Shown here piece by piece: positions 17,285 through 26,610 of a stretch of DNA of 33,071 nt. Each line of letters begins with the position of its first letter. Positions within the stretch are counted from its first letter, which is position 1. Under the pieces are notes generated by a model. That model ran no database searches. It worked only from the letters and a program-made list of their open reading frames with translations, and was not told the DNA's origin. Both the position numbers and the translations under genes were made by a program. The DNA comes from an uncultured Opitutaceae bacterium (GTDB taxonomy: Bacteria; Verrucomicrobiota; Verrucomicrobiia; Opitutales; Opitutaceae), in NCBI GenBank assembly GCA_903919205.1, contig CAIXHE010000141.1, forward strand, positions 1-33,071. The letters are read 5' to 3'.

Positions 17285-18181
17285 ATGGCGCCCTCCGACC
17301 TCTTCGCCTTGGCCTCCGCACCCCCCACCGTCCCCCATCGACGCCGCGCACGCGCGGTGCAGCCGCGCGCCACGCGGGACCCTGCCGTCGCCCGGTGGCT
17401 GCTGACGGCGATCGCGCTGCTGTTCCTGACCTTCTTCCTCGTGCTCCCGCTGGCGGTCGTGTTCGTCGAGGCGTTCTCCCACGGGATAGGCCGCTACCTC
17501 TCGAGCATCGCCGAGCCGGACGCCCTGAGCGCAATCCGCCTCACGCTGCTCACGGTTGCGATCGTCGTGCCGGCCAACGTGGTGTTCGGGCTCGCCGCCG
17601 CCTGGGCCATCACGAAGTTCAAGTTCGCGGGCAAGAGCCTGCTGATCACGCTGATCGACCTCCCCTTCGCCGTCTCCCCCGTGATCGCGGGCCTGATCTA
17701 CGTGCTGGTCTTCGGCGCCCAGGGCTGGTTCGGGCCGTGGCTGATCGCCCACAACCTGCGGGTCATCTTCGCCGTCCCCGGGATCGTGCTCGCCACCACC
17801 TTCGTCACCTTCCCGTTCGTGGCCCGCGAGCTGATCCCCCTCATGCAGTCCCAGGGCACCGACGAGGAGTACTCGGCCGTCACGCTCGGGGCCAGCGGCT
17901 GGCAGACCTTCTGGAGGGTGACGCTGCCCAACATCCGCTGGGGCCTCCTCTACGGGGTCATCCTCTGCAACGCCCGCGCCCTGGGGGAGTTCGGGGCGGT
18001 GTCGGTCGTGAGCGGGCACATCCGCGGCGAGACCAACACGATGCCGCTCCACGTCGAGATCCTCTACAACGACTACAACATCACCGGCGCGTTCGCGGTC
18101 GCCTCGCTCCTGGCGCTCCTCGCGCTCGTGACCTTGGGCGTCAAGTCGGTGCTCGAGTGGAGGCAGGCCGGATCCGCATGA
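17285..18181 (+). CDS. cysW: sulfate ABC transporter permease CysW
   Basis: About 298 residues from the ATG at 17285; an in-frame TTG at 17258 could add nine. The polar N-terminus (~40 residues) is followed by six membrane helices. CysW blocks include [36 protein letters not shown], the EAA-type loop [20 protein letters not shown] and [18 protein letters not shown]. It forms the heteromeric permease with CysT and engages CysA. The C-terminus runs into cysA with an ATGA overlap. The start is the least certain point, as no Shine-Dalgarno sequence marks either candidate. Confidence 0.94.
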   Translation: MAPSDLFALASAPPTVPHRRRARAVQPRATRDPAVARWLLTAIALLFLTFFLVLPLAVVFVEAFSHGIGRYLSSIAEPDALSAIRLTLLTVAIVVPANVVFGLAAAWAITKFKFAGKSLLITLIDLPFAVSPVIAGLIYVLVFGAQGWFGPWLIAHNLRVIFAVPGIVLATTFVTFPFVARELIPLMQSQGTDEEYSAVTLGASGWQTFWRVTLPNIRWGLLYGVILCNARALGEFGAVSVVSGHIRGETNTMPLHVEILYNDYNITGAFAVASLLALLALVTLGVKSVLEWRQAGSA

Positions 18182-19230
18182 GCATCGAGGCCCACAACAT
18201 CCGCAAGCGCTTCGGCCTGTTCACGGCCCTGGACGGGGTGGACCTGAACGTACCCGCGGGCAAGCTGGTGGCGCTCCTGGGACCCTCGGGCTCGGGCAAG
18301 ACGACGCTCCTGCGGATCATCGCGGGACTCGAGTTCCCGGACCCGGGCAGCGGACGGGTCCTCTTCCACGGCGACGACGTGACGGACCTGCCCGCCGGGA
18401 GGCGCAAGGTGGGCTTCGTCTTCCAGCACTACGCCCTCTTCCGGCACATGTCGGTCTTCGAGAACGTGGCCTTCGGGCTGCGGGTGCGGGGACGCAGGGA
18501 GCGCCCCTCGGACGCCGCGATCTCCGAGCGGGTGCACCGGCTGCTCGAGCTGGTCCAGCTGGACGGCCTGGCGGGCCGCTACCCCTCGCAGCTCTCCGGG
18601 GGCCAGCGGCAGCGCGTGGCCCTCGCGCGCGCGCTGGCCGTCGAGCCCAAGGTGCTGCTCCTCGACGAGCCGTTCGGGGCCCTCGACGCCCGGGTGCGCA
18701 AGGACCTGCGGCGCTGGCTGCGGCGCTTCCACGACGAGATCCACCTCACCACCATCTTCGTGACCCACGACCAGGAGGAGGCCCTCGAGATCGCGGACGA
18801 GGTCGTGATCATGAACCAGGCCCGGGTCGAGCAGGTCGGCACGCCGCAGCAGGTCTACGACCGCCCCGCCAACCCCTTCGTCTACCAGTTCCTCGGAAAC
18901 GTGAACGTGATGCGGGCGCCCGCCCTCGCGGGCGCCGCCCGCAGGCCGGGCGTCGCGGCCGAGGGGGCCGAGGGCCAGATCTACGTGCGCCCCCACGACA
19001 TCGAGCTCACCCCCCACGCCTCCGGCGGCTCCGGGGCGGCGGCCATCGTCCGCCACATCCACGCCGCGGGCCCGCACGCCCGCCTGATCGTCGAACAGGT
19101 GGAGACCCGCGAGCAGGTCGAGGTGGAGATCTCCCGCTCGGAACTCGCGGCCCTCGGCGTACGCGTGAGCGACCTGGTGCGCCTGAGGCTTCGCCAGGCG
19201 CACTCCTTCGAAGAGGACTACGCCATCTAG
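18178..19230 (+). CDS. cysA: sulfate/thiosulfate import ATPase CysA
   Basis: The 350-residue ABC ATPase has Walker [10 protein letters not shown] (35-43), Q-loop VFQHYALF, signature [15 protein letters not shown], Walker [13 protein letters not shown] and switch FVTHDQEEA. The C-terminal ~110 residues are a TOBE-type regulatory domain ([12 protein letters not shown] to [18 protein letters not shown]), typical of Cys[16 protein letters not shown] is a CysA-family helix region. It powers the CysT/CysW permease from the cytoplasmic face. The start overlaps the cysW stop by 4 bases (ATGA). cysK follows after 54 bases and probably shares the transcript. Confidence 0.97.
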   Translation: MSIEAHNIRKRFGLFTALDGVDLNVPAGKLVALLGPSGSGKTTLLRIIAGLEFPDPGSGRVLFHGDDVTDLPAGRRKVGFVFQHYALFRHMSVFENVAFGLRVRGRRERPSDAAISERVHRLLELVQLDGLAGRYPSQLSGGQRQRVALARALAVEPKVLLLDEPFGALDARVRKDLRRWLRRFHDEIHLTTIFVTHDQEEALEIADEVVIMNQARVEQVGTPQQVYDRPANPFVYQFLGNVNVMRAPALAGAARRPGVAAEGAEGQIYVRPHDIELTPHASGGSGAAAIVRHIHAAGPHARLIVEQVETREQVEVEISRSELAALGVRVSDLVRLRLRQAHSFEEDYAI

Positions 19231-19284
19231 ACCCCTTTTCGCCCACACTCCCACCGTCGGATCTCCCCAACAACCACCACCACT

Positions 19285-20268
19285 ATGGCCAAGATACACA
19301 ACGACATCACCGAGACGATCGGCAACACGCCCCTCGTCCGCCTCAACCGGACCGCAGCCGCCCACGGGGCGCAGGCGGAGATCCTCCTCAAGCTCGAGTT
19401 CTTCAACCCGCTCTCGAGCGTGAAGGACCGCATCGGCTCAGCCATGATCGACGACGCCCTGAAAAGCGGGAAGATCAACAAGGACACCGTGCTGATCGAG
19501 CCGACGAGCGGCAACACGGGCATCGCGCTCGCATTCGTCGCCGCGGCCAAGGGCCTCAAGCTCATCCTCACGATGCCGGAGACGATGACGACCGAGCGCC
19601 GCAAGATCCTCAAGGTGCTCGGCGCCCGGCTGGTCCTCACCGAGGGCGCCAAGGGCATGAAGGGCGCCATCGCCAAGGCCGAGGAGCTCGCCACCAAGAT
19701 CCCGAACAGCGTCATCCTCCAGCAGTTCTCTAACCCGTCGAACCCGGCCGTCCACCGGCGCACGACCGCGGAGGAGATCTGGAACGACACGGACGGCAAG
19801 GTCGACTTCGTCATCTCCGGCATCGGCACCGGCGGCACCATCACCGGCATCGGCGAGGTGCTGAAGGCCCGCAAGCCCGCGGTGAAGATCGTCGCGGTCG
19901 AGCCGGCCGGCTCCCCGATCCTCTCGGGCGGCCAGCCCGGCCCGCACAAGCTGCAGGGCATCGGCGCCGGCTTCGTGCCCGGCGTCCTCAACACCAAGGT
20001 CTACGACGAGATCATCACCGTGAAGGAGGACGACTCCGCCCCGATCAGCAAGCAGGTGGCGAAGTTGGACGGCATCCCGATCGGCATCTCCTCGGGCGCC
20101 GCCGTCTGGGCAGCCCTCCAGGTCGCCAAGCGCCCCGAGAACAAGGGCAAGCAGATCGTGGTCATCATCCCGTCGTCCGCTGAGCGCTACCTCTCCTCGT
20201 GGCTGTTCGCGGACCTGAACGTCGAGAGCGACTCGATCGACGACCTCCTGGTCGCGGCCAAGGCCTGA
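19285..20268 (+). CDS. cysK: cysteine synthase A (O-acetylserine sulfhydrylase)
   Basis: The 327-residue PLP enzyme makes L-cysteine from O-acetylserine and sulfide, the last step of sulfate assimilation. The PLP lysine is K47 in NPLSSVKDR. The substrate loop [19 protein letters not shown], the [10 protein letters not shown] region, the phosphate-binding [13 protein letters not shown] and the late [12 protein letters not shown] all match. Length is normal. It ends the operon; the A/C-rich leader (caacaaccaccaccact) lacks a Shine-Dalgarno sequence. A terminator lies 31 bases after the stop. Cystathionine beta-synthase is excluded by length and the missing regulatory domain. Confidence 0.97.
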   Translation: MAKIHNDITETIGNTPLVRLNRTAAAHGAQAEILLKLEFFNPLSSVKDRIGSAMIDDALKSGKINKDTVLIEPTSGNTGIALAFVAAAKGLKLILTMPETMTTERRKILKVLGARLVLTEGAKGMKGAIAKAEELATKIPNSVILQQFSNPSNPAVHRRTTAEEIWNDTDGKVDFVISGIGTGGTITGIGEVLKARKPAVKIVAVEPAGSPILSGGQPGPHKLQGIGAGFVPGVLNTKVYDEIITVKEDDSAPISKQVAKLDGIPIGISSGAAVWAALQVAKRPENKGKQIVVIIPSSAERYLSSWLFADLNVESDSIDDLLVAAKA

Positions 20269-20299
20269 TCCGCGCGGCGCCAGGAGACCCCGCCCGCGG

Positions 20300-20325
20300 C
20301 CCCGCGCCGCGCGCGGGGTTTTTTT
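20300..20325 (+). terminator. intrinsic terminator after cysK
   Basis: CCCCGCGC (20300-20307), loop CGC and GCGCGGGG (20311-20318) form a perfect 8-bp stem followed by seven T residues (20319-20325). It terminates the sulfur operon between cysK and the converging ctaG. On the minus strand it lacks a T tract, so it is mainly for the plus strand. Confidence 0.93.
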
Positions 20326-20338
20326 GCGCCCGCGCGGC

Positions 20339-21127
20339 TCAGCGCCGGTCCGGCCGGCCCGACTCGCGCGACCAGCGGAAGAAGCAGAGGCCGAGGGCCG
20401 TCAGCGAGACCGACATGCCGACCACCTTCATGATCGCTCCGGCGACCAGCTGGTCGTCGGCCGGCGAGAACCCCGCCAGGAGGCGCGGCGCGTACGCGTA
20501 GGTCGGGTAGAGGATGTCCTGCGAGAACACCACGTACGCCGCCACCGGGATCATCCCGATCTCGGTCGCCACGCAGTAGAGCATGCGCACCGGGTAGCTC
20601 GGCGCCGGGAACAGCCGCGAGGGGCTCGCCAGCGGCCACCAGAAGAGGAGCGACACCGCCAGGAACATCAGGTGCTCGCCCACGTGCACGAGCTTGTCCT
20701 GGAGGGTCCACTCGTAGAGGAACGGCGCGTGCCAGACGCTGATGACGAGGGTCGAGACGAGGGCGCAGGTGACCGGGTTCAGGACCGCCCGCACGAGGCC
20801 CCGGGGGCAGCGGCCGAGCGCCGCGTCCACCATCCACTCGGGAAGCCCGAGCAGCATCAGCAGCGGCACCGGGTACATGATCAGCATGTGCTGCACCATG
20901 TGCGCCGAGAGCAGGAAGCGCTCGGCCACCTGGTCGAGCGGGGAGCCCACGGCCAGGTAGAAGAGGACGAGGCCCGAGTAGAAGGCGGCGGCCTTGCCGC
21001 GGGGGTAGGGGGTCCCCGGGGCGAGCCTCGGGCGAAGCGGGCCGGCCAGGATCGCGTACAGCCAGCCGGCCAGGATCAGGCCCCCGGTCAGGAACGGCTC
21101 ATTGTGCCAGTGCCTCCAGTCGATCAT
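20339..21127 (-). CDS. ctaG: caa3-type cytochrome c oxidase assembly factor CtaG
   Basis: The 262-residue multi-spanning membrane protein belongs to the caa3_CtaG family (not the Cox11-type CtaG). Conserved features are SAHMVQHMLIMYPVPLLMLLG, ISVWHAPFLYEW, VGEHLMFLAVSLLFWWPLAS, and an N-terminal WRHWHNEPFLTGG. Histidine-rich membrane segments suggest copper handling for oxidase assembly, as inferred for this family. It is the last gene of the cta operon, 33 bases after ctaF, and ends near the cysK terminator. Length and context fit. Confidence 0.93.
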   Translation of the reverse strand: MIDWRHWHNEPFLTGGLILAGWLYAILAGPLRPRLAPGTPYPRGKAAAFYSGLVLFYLAVGSPLDQVAERFLLSAHMVQHMLIMYPVPLLMLLGLPEWMVDAALGRCPRGLVRAVLNPVTCALVSTLVISVWHAPFLYEWTLQDKLVHVGEHLMFLAVSLLFWWPLASPSRLFPAPSYPVRMLYCVATEIGMIPVAAYVVFSQDILYPTYAYAPRLLAGFSPADDQLVAGAIMKVVGMSVSLTALGLCFFRWSRESGRPDRR

Positions 21128-21160
21128 GGGGGAGGCCCGGGCCGCGGCCGGGCGGCCGCC

Positions 21161-21547
21161 TCAGGCCGCCCGCACTTCGGAGGCGACGGGCGCCAGGGCA
21201 GCCGAGGTGAGCGGCTTGCTCGCCTCGGCGCCGAACAGCTTCAGGAGCGCCCACATCGTGCCGCCGGCGAGGACAAGCCCGATGAAGAACAGGATCGTGC
21301 AGAACGCCTTGTCCCACCTCAGGTGCATGAAGTAGAAGATGACGAACATGAACTTCACGGTGGAGAGCACCACCAGCACCGTGATGAGGATCCACGCGAC
21401 GAAGGGAAGGTAGACCGTGACGAGCTCGAGGCCCGTGATGACGGCGAGCAGCATCGCGATCTGCGTGAAGATCCAGAAGCGGTTCTGCGCGAGATCGTGG
21501 CCGTGGGCGTCGGTGGAGTCGTGGGGGGTGGTGGCGGGAGAGCTCAT
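21161..21547 (-). CDS. ctaF: cytochrome c oxidase subunit IV (CtaF-type)
   Basis: This 128-residue small membrane subunit has three predicted helices: FWIFTQIAMLLAVITGLELV, FVAWILITVLVVLSTVKFMF (running into FVIFYFMHL), and ILFFIGLVLAGGTMWALL. VKFMFVIFYFMHLRWD is the recognisable COX4_pro/CyoD-like block. The N-terminus is polar and His/Asp-rich. It stabilises the core of the oxidase rather than taking part in catalysis. It lies 12 bases after ctaE and before ctaG, the usual caa3 order. Confidence 0.92.
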   Translation of the reverse strand: MSSPATTPHDSTDAHGHDLAQNRFWIFTQIAMLLAVITGLELVTVYLPFVAWILITVLVVLSTVKFMFVIFYFMHLRWDKAFCTILFFIGLVLAGGTMWALLKLFGAEASKPLTSAALAPVASEVRAA

Positions 21548-21559
21548 GGCGGGGGGGTC

Positions 21560-22180
21560 TCAGATGTACTCGAGCAGGTAGACCGCGGTGAAGATCACGA
21601 TCCAGACGATGTCGACGAAGTGCCAGTAGAGGCCCATGGACTCGACGTCGATTGACTGCTTCTCCGTGAGGCGCCCGGTGAAGGAGTAGATCAGCATCGC
21701 CGTCAGCCAGATGACGCCGATCAGCACGTGCAGGCCGTGCGTGCCGGTCAGCGTGAAGAACGTCGTCCCGAGGATGCTGTTCGTGATGGTCAGGTGCTTC
21801 TCGAAGACGAAGTTCCTGAACTCGTAGACCTGGCAGCCGAGGAAGATGAGGCCGAAGAAGATCGTGGTCAGCAGCGACCAGCGCATGCTCTTCAGGTTGC
21901 CCTTCTGGATCGCGTTCACGGCGAGCGCCATCATGAGCGACGACATGAGCAGGATGAAGGTCGAGAACGAGGTGAGCTCGATGCTGAAGACCTGGCGCGC
22001 GGACGGCGTGCCCGGGGGCGGGTGGAGCCGGTAGATCAGGTGCGTCGAGATCAGGCAGCCGAAGAACATGCAGTCCGAGGCCAGGAAGGCCCACATGAGG
22101 AGCTTCTTGTTCGGGATGCCGGTCGTCGTGGTCGGATCGTCGTGGGGGTCGAGGGTGGCTGCGGCCGCGTGACTGCTCAT
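21560..22180 (-). CDS. ctaE: cytochrome c oxidase subunit III
   Basis: The 206-residue protein has about five membrane helices, as in bacterial short-form subunit III, without the first two helices of the mitochondrial type. Landmarks are LLMWAFLASDCMFFGCLIST, CQVYEFRNF, FFTLTGTHGLHVLIG and GLYWHFVDIVWIVIF, where the GTHGLHV histidines and the WHFVDIVW motif are family-defining. It binds subunit I and supports proton uptake. It starts 28 bases after the ctaD stop. Confidence 0.96.
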   Translation of the reverse strand: MSSHAAAATLDPHDDPTTTTGIPNKKLLMWAFLASDCMFFGCLISTHLIYRLHPPPGTPSARQVFSIELTSFSTFILLMSSLMMALAVNAIQKGNLKSMRWSLLTTIFFGLIFLGCQVYEFRNFVFEKHLTITNSILGTTFFTLTGTHGLHVLIGVIWLTAMLIYSFTGRLTEKQSIDVESMGLYWHFVDIVWIVIFTAVYLLEYI

Positions 22181-22208
22181 GGAGATGGGTGTCGGGTTCG
22201 GGGGGGGC

Positions 22209-24173
22209 TCAGTGGTGGCCGCCGTCTTCCCTGACGCTGCCGTCCGCGTTCAGGTGGATGTGGAAGCCGTCCGCGCCCTCGCAGGCCCAGAGCAGCACCG
22301 AGACAAACATGATCGCGCCGCCGAGGATCGTGATGGCCACCTTGGTGCCCCAGAAGCCGGGGCTCGGGTCGTGGTCGACCACGGCCACGCCGATGGCGCC
22401 GATCAGGATGCCCACGCTCGCCAGGAACGGGTAGATCGACTGGTTCGGCATGTGGATGCCGCCATGGGCCTCGTCCTCCTTGGCGTGCTCGGCCGTCTCC
22501 TTGGCTATCTCGGAGGCGTGCTTCTTCGCGTACCACCAGCCGTCGCGCGCGTGGACGGTCGGGATGACCGCGAAGTTGTACTCGGGGGGCGGCACGGGCA
22601 GGCTCCACTCGAGCGTGCGGCCGTCCCACTGGTCCTTGTGGGCCCTCTCGCCCTTGAAGAAGGCGTAGATCATCGAGATGAAGAAGGTCGCGACGCCGAT
22701 CGCCAGGATGAAGGCGCCGATCGTGGCGAACAGGTTCCCGGTGGCCCAGCCCATGTTGGCGTCGTAGGTGAACGTGCGGCGCGGCATGCCCTCCAGGCCG
22801 AGGAAGTGCATCGGGAAGAACGTCACGTTGAAGCCGACGAACACGAGCCAGAAGGTCACCTTGCCCCAGAACTCGCTGATCATGCGGCCGAACATGAGGG
22901 GGAACCAGTACTGGATGCCGGCGAAGAGCGCGAAGAGCGACCCGCCGATCAGCACGTAGTGGAAGTGGGCGACGATGAAGTAGCTGCCGTGCTGCTGGGC
23001 GTCGGCCGGGGCGGCCGAGTGCATGATGCCCGAGAGGCCGCCCAGCATGAACATCCAGAGGAAGCCGATCGCGAACATCATCGGCGTGCGCATCGTGATG
23101 TGGCCGCCCCAGAGGGTGCCGATCCAGTTGAAGATCTTGACCCCCGTCGGCACGGCGATCGCCATCGTCATCATCGAGAAGGCGGCGGTGGCCGTGGTGC
23201 CCATGCCCGTCGTGAACATGTGGTGGCTCCACACCCCGAAGCCGAGGAAGCCGATCGAGGCGCCCGAGAAGACCACGATCGGGTAGCCGAACAGGGGCTT
23301 GCGGGAGAACGTCGGCAGGATCTCCGAGATGATGCCCATCGCGGGCAGGATCAGGATGTACACCTCCGGGTGCCCGAAGATCCAGAAGAGATGCTGCCAG
23401 AGGATCGGCAGGCCGCCGCTCGAGACCTCGAAGAAGTTCGTGCCAAAGAGGCGGTCCATCATGATCTCGATCAGCGCGATCGTGATCGCGGGGAACGAGA
23501 GCACGATCAGGAAGGACGTGAAGAGCGTCATCCAGGTGAACACCGGCAGGCGCATCATGGTCATGCCCGGCGCCCGCATGTTGATGATCGTGACGATGAA
23601 GTTGAGCGCCGCGGCGATGGAGGCCACGCCGAGCAGCTGCAGGCCCATCACCCACATGTCGATCGCGTGGGTCGGGCTGAACGTGCGCGTCGTCAGCGGG
23701 GCGTAGCCGAACCAGCCGGCGTCGGGGGCCCCGTCCTTGGTGAACCAGCCGATGTTGAGCACGATGGCCCCCACCACGAAGGTCCAGAACGAGAAGGCGT
23801 TCAGCCTCGGGAACGCCACGTCGCGGGCGCCGATCTGCAGCGGCATGATGAAGTTGAAGAAGGCCGCGCCCATCGGCATCACGACCAGGAAGATCATCGT
23901 CGTGCCGTGCATCGTGAACATCTCGCTGTACTGCGCGGACGTCAGGAAGGTGTTGTTCGGCACCGCCAGCTGCAGGCGGATCGCGAGGGCCTCCAGGCCG
24001 CCGAAGATGAAGAAGAACAGCGCCGAGAGCCCGTAGAGGAAGCCGATCCTCTTGTGGTCGACGGTCGTGAGCCAGCTGATGAGGCCCGTCTTCGCGGTCG
24101 GGCGCCAGAGGACCAGCGGCTTTGCCGGCTGGTCGTCCTTGGCGATGAAATCGGTCTTGGCCAGTGCTTCCAT
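22209..24173 (-). CDS. ctaD: cytochrome c oxidase subunit I (A1-type haem-copper oxidase)
   Basis: The 654-residue catalytic subunit reduces O2 at the haem a3-CuB site. It has the 12-helix core, with haem and CuB histidines in TMHGTTMIF, IFGHPEVYILILPAMG, WSHHMFTTGM and IVAHFHYVL. The Glu of GHPEVY, the D-channel NFIMPLQIGARDVAFPRLN and the K-channel lysine in AVPTGVKIF mark an A1-type proton-pumping enzyme. A ~100-residue C-terminal extension with two more hydrophobic helices follows the core. The C-terminus is His-rich. It lies 10 bases after ctaC. Confidence 0.97.
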   Translation of the reverse strand: MEALAKTDFIAKDDQPAKPLVLWRPTAKTGLISWLTTVDHKRIGFLYGLSALFFFIFGGLEALAIRLQLAVPNNTFLTSAQYSEMFTMHGTTMIFLVVMPMGAAFFNFIMPLQIGARDVAFPRLNAFSFWTFVVGAIVLNIGWFTKDGAPDAGWFGYAPLTTRTFSPTHAIDMWVMGLQLLGVASIAAALNFIVTIINMRAPGMTMMRLPVFTWMTLFTSFLIVLSFPAITIALIEIMMDRLFGTNFFEVSSGGLPILWQHLFWIFGHPEVYILILPAMGIISEILPTFSRKPLFGYPIVVFSGASIGFLGFGVWSHHMFTTGMGTTATAAFSMMTMAIAVPTGVKIFNWIGTLWGGHITMRTPMMFAIGFLWMFMLGGLSGIMHSAAPADAQQHGSYFIVAHFHYVLIGGSLFALFAGIQYWFPLMFGRMISEFWGKVTFWLVFVGFNVTFFPMHFLGLEGMPRRTFTYDANMGWATGNLFATIGAFILAIGVATFFISMIYAFFKGERAHKDQWDGRTLEWSLPVPPPEYNFAVIPTVHARDGWWYAKKHASEIAKETAEHAKEDEAHGGIHMPNQSIYPFLASVGILIGAIGVAVVDHDPSPGFWGTKVAITILGGAIMFVSVLLWACEGADGFHIHLNADGSVREDGGHH

Positions 24174-24183
24174 GGTGCGTGGT

Positions 24184-25443
24184 TTATTTGAGGCTCTGGA
24201 GGTAGGCGACGAGGGCGTTCTCGTCTTCGGGGGTGAGCTTGATCTGGTTGGCGAGGTAGCCGCTGACCCACATCTTGTTGCCCGGCTTCACCTCGTTCGG
24301 CGCGTGGATCCAGCGGTGGACCTCGTCGCGGTTGTTCTCAAGGAGTCCGGCGGCGATCGTCGAGCGGGCGCCCACGTGGGTGAGCTCGGGCCCGACGACG
24401 CCGATGTAGCCATCGCCGCGCACGGTGTGGCAGCTGGAGCAGGTCTTGGAGGCGAAGAGCTTGCGGCCGGTGGCCACGAGCGCCGCGTCCTCGCCGGGGC
24501 TCGGCTGCTGCTGCTTGCGCCAGCCCGCGAGCGGATCGGCGTCGAACGCCTCCGTCGTGCCGGCCTCGTTGCGCTTGAACGTGCGGTAGGAGGCGAACTG
24601 GGCCTTCGGCTTCGCCTCGTCGGCCACGGGGGCCTCGAGGTGGCGGGCGGGCTCGGCCTGGTTGCTCAGCCAGTCGTTGAACTCCCGCGGCCCGAGGGCG
24701 ATCACGCGGAAGCGCATCACGGCGTGGGACTCGCCGCAGAACTCGGCGCACTGCCCCCAGAAGTACCCGGCCTTGTCGGCCTCGATCCAGAGGTGGTTGG
24801 CGCGGTTCGGCATCATGTCGACCTTGCCCGCCAGCTTGGGGATCCAGAAGCTGTGGATCACGTCGAGCGTGCGCAGGTTGATCTCGACCGGGCGGCCGAC
24901 CGGGATCACGAGCTCGTTGGCCGTCGAGAAGGCCGCGTTCACGGTCTTGCCGCTCGCGTCCACGGTCTTCGCGACCTCGTTCGGGTAGTCGAACTTGAAC
25001 CACCACTGGTAGCCGGTGGCTGTCACCACGTAGGCGTTGGCCTTCTCGTCGGCTGGGACGTCGTACGAGTACCAGATGCCCTTCAGGGTCGGGATCGCGA
25101 TGATCACGAGCGCCAGCACCGAGGCGCCGATCAGGCTCACCTCGACCAGCGGGTTGCCATGGGCCTCCTCCGGGGGCTCGGCATGGGCGTCGGCGTCGCT
25201 GCGGGCCAGGAACTTGAAGTTGGTGTAGGCGAGCACGGCACCCACCGCCATGAAGATCACAAGGCACACCCAGCAGGTCACATAGAAGAGGTCCATCTGG
25301 TGGCGCGCCACCGGACCATGCGGGTCGAACGTGGACTGCGGACCGTCGAACCAGAAGCACCCGGACAGCATCGTCGCCAGGCCCAGGAGGGCCGGAAAAC
25401 GGGCGGATTTAGTCAAAAGTGAGGCAAATGTGTGCAAACGCAT
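24184..25443 (-). CDS. ctaC: cytochrome c oxidase subunit II with fused cytochrome c domain (caa3 type)
   Basis: From ATG 25443, 419 residues. A lipoprotein signal (LATMLSGC) precedes two membrane helices (LFYVTCWVCLVIFMAVGAVL; VSLIGASVLALVIIAI). The CuA domain has YQWWFKFDYP, VIHSFWIPKLAGKVDMMP and the CuA ligands in CAEFCGESHAVMRF. A C-terminal cytochrome c domain carries CSSCH, with likely axial Met in NKMWVSG. This makes the enzyme a caa3-type oxidase taking electrons through its own haem c. Longer in-frame readings upstream lack the signal sequence context. It heads the cta operon; a plausible promoter lies at 25492-25521. Confidence 0.96.
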   Translation of the reverse strand: MRLHTFASLLTKSARFPALLGLATMLSGCFWFDGPQSTFDPHGPVARHQMDLFYVTCWVCLVIFMAVGAVLAYTNFKFLARSDADAHAEPPEEAHGNPLVEVSLIGASVLALVIIAIPTLKGIWYSYDVPADEKANAYVVTATGYQWWFKFDYPNEVAKTVDASGKTVNAAFSTANELVIPVGRPVEINLRTLDVIHSFWIPKLAGKVDMMPNRANHLWIEADKAGYFWGQCAEFCGESHAVMRFRVIALGPREFNDWLSNQAEPARHLEAPVADEAKPKAQFASYRTFKRNEAGTTEAFDADPLAGWRKQQQPSPGEDAALVATGRKLFASKTCSSCHTVRGDGYIGVVGPELTHVGARSTIAAGLLENNRDEVHRWIHAPNEVKPGNKMWVSGYLANQIKLTPEDENALVAYLQSLK

Positions 25444-25491
25444 GGTACAATCGGTGGTGAATGCGGTCCAAGAGCGACCGCCAGACCTCTC

Positions 25492-25521
25492 ATTAAGTCG
25501 TCTAACCTGAGGCCTTTTCAA
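25492..25521 (-). promoter_or_regulatory. putative promoter of the ctaCDEFG operon
   Basis: Read on the minus strand, TTGAAA (25516-25521, 5 of 6 matches to -35) is separated by 18 bases from CTTAAT (25492-25497, 4 of 6 matches to -10). It would give a leader of roughly 40 bases before the ctaC ATG at 25443. Inferred by consensus only. Confidence 0.45.
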
Positions 25522-25527
25522 GCCCTA

Positions 25528-25557
25528 TTGCGTTAGATTTTGAGGTCTCGGTTAAAT
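25528..25557 (+). promoter_or_regulatory. possible azurin promoter
   Basis: TTGCGT (25528-25533) and TTAAAT (25552-25557), 18 bases apart, are the best sigma-70-like pair on the plus strand of the 235-base gap 25444-25678. The match is modest (3 and 4 of 6). The rest of the gap is GC-rich; GCCCC and GGGGC around 25577-25602 could pair. Confidence 0.3.
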
Positions 25558-25678
25558 CGCAAATGCCGGGGCGGGTTAGCCCCCACCTATAAGGCAGGGG
25601 CCCGGCCGCCGCGCCGCGCCTAATGGAGATGGGTTTCGGTTTGCGCTCCGCGGGGATCGGGTCGAGCCTTTGGCTCCC

Positions 25679-26158
25679 ATGAAGCTCCATCTTCTGATCC
25701 CCACCGCCCTTGTCGCTTTCGTCACTTCCGGCTGCGGCCCGAAGGACACCCCCGCCGCGGCCTCCGCGGCCCCGGGCCCCCAGACCATCGAGATCACCGC
25801 CGGTGACACGATGAAGTACAGCATCACGGCCATTTCCGCCAAGCCAGGCGAGGACCTCAAGGTGATCCTGACCAACGAGGGCACCCAGCCCGCCGAGGTC
25901 ATGGGCCACAACTGGGTCCTCCTGAAGGCCGGCTCCGACGTCGCCGCCTTCGACGCGGCCGCGATCACCGCCAAGGACACCGGCTACATCCCGGCCTCGC
26001 TCAAGGACGAGGTGATCGCCCAGATCGGCCTCCTCGGGCCCCGCAAGTCCGGCGAGGCCGACTTCAAGGCCCCGACCACCCCCGGCGAGTACCCGTACCT
26101 CTGCACCTTCCCGGCCCACTACCAGGTCGGCATGCACGGGGTGCTGACGGTCAAGTAG
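25679..26158 (+). CDS. azurin-like type I copper lipoprotein
   Basis: The 159-residue blue copper protein has a lipoprotein signal peptide with lipobox TSGC (Cys18-19 region), so it should be tethered to a membrane facing the periplasm. The Cu ligands fit azurin: His in EVMGHNWVLL, then Cys, His and Met in YLCTFPAHYQVGMHG. The mature start TIEITAGDTMKYSITAISAK and NEGTQPAEV fit too. Azurins shuttle single electrons; here the likely partner is the adjacent caa3 oxidase (inference). The gene sits alone between two minus-strand cta blocks. ATG 25679 was chosen because it starts the signal peptide. Confidence 0.93.
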   Translation: MKLHLLIPTALVAFVTSGCGPKDTPAAASAAPGPQTIEITAGDTMKYSITAISAKPGEDLKVILTNEGTQPAEVMGHNWVLLKAGSDVAAFDAAAITAKDTGYIPASLKDEVIAQIGLLGPRKSGEADFKAPTTPGEYPYLCTFPAHYQVGMHGVLTVK

Positions 26159-26171
26159 GCCCCGCGGGGCC
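26158..26171. terminator. palindrome between azurin and DUF420 genes
   Basis: GGCCCCGCGGGGCC (26158-26171) is a perfect 14-base palindrome that overlaps the last base of the azurin stop and ends 4 bases before the converging DUF420 stop codon. The position suggests a bidirectional stop signal, but there is no T tract. Confidence 0.35.
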
Positions 26172-26175
26172 CGCC

Positions 26176-26610
26176 TCAGACCCGGCCCGGCCACCACTGG
26201 TAGAGGAACAGGTAGACCAGGACGCCGGTCACGCTCACGTAGAACCAGATCGGGAACGTCACCCGGGCCCACGCCCGGTGACGCTCGAACTGGCCGCCCA
26301 GGGCGAGCAGGAACGTCCTCGGCACCAGGAAGGCGATCAGCGCCGCCAGCGGGATGTGCGTCCAGAGGATCGTGAAGTACACCCAGCGTATGGGCCCCGT
26401 GCCGCCGAAGGGCGTGTGCAGGCCGCGCGTGATCGCGTGGTAGGCCACGTAGAAGACGAGGAAGAGCGCGGAGGCCACCGCCGCCGTCAGCATGCAGGCG
26501 CGGTGGCGGACGCGGTCGCCCCTCTTGATGAAGACGAAGCCGGCGGTGATCAGCACGGTGGCGATCCCGTTCAGGGTCGCCTCGATGGCGGGTAGGTCGT
26601 GTACGGTCAT
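26176..26610 (-). CDS. DUF420 membrane protein (CtaM-like)
   Basis: The 144-residue protein has about four membrane helices: LNGIATVLITAGFVFI, AVASALFLVFYVAYHAI, WVYFTILWTHIPLAALIAFL and FPIWFYVSVTGVLVYLFLYQ. Conserved polar residues include HRACML, FYVAYHAI and TILWTHIP histidines, typical of DUF420. Family members such as CtaM are needed for maturation of haem A-containing oxidase in some Gram-positives; that role is inferred here from family and position. Its start overlaps the ctaB stop by 4 bases, and it is the last gene of ctaA-ctaB-DUF420. Confidence 0.88.
   Translation of the reverse strand: MTVHDLPAIEATLNGIATVLITAGFVFIKRGDRVRHRACMLTAAVASALFLVFYVAYHAITRGLHTPFGGTGPIRWVYFTILWTHIPLAALIAFLVPRTFLLALGGQFERHRAWARVTFPIWFYVSVTGVLVYLFLYQWWPGRV

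Noticed and set aside
17251-18177. Apparent long N-terminal extension of CysA reading through the cysW region
   Set aside because: The extension is Arg/Pro-rich frame-shifted cysW; the true CysA N-terminus ([13 protein letters not shown]) is at 18178 with an ATGA overlap.
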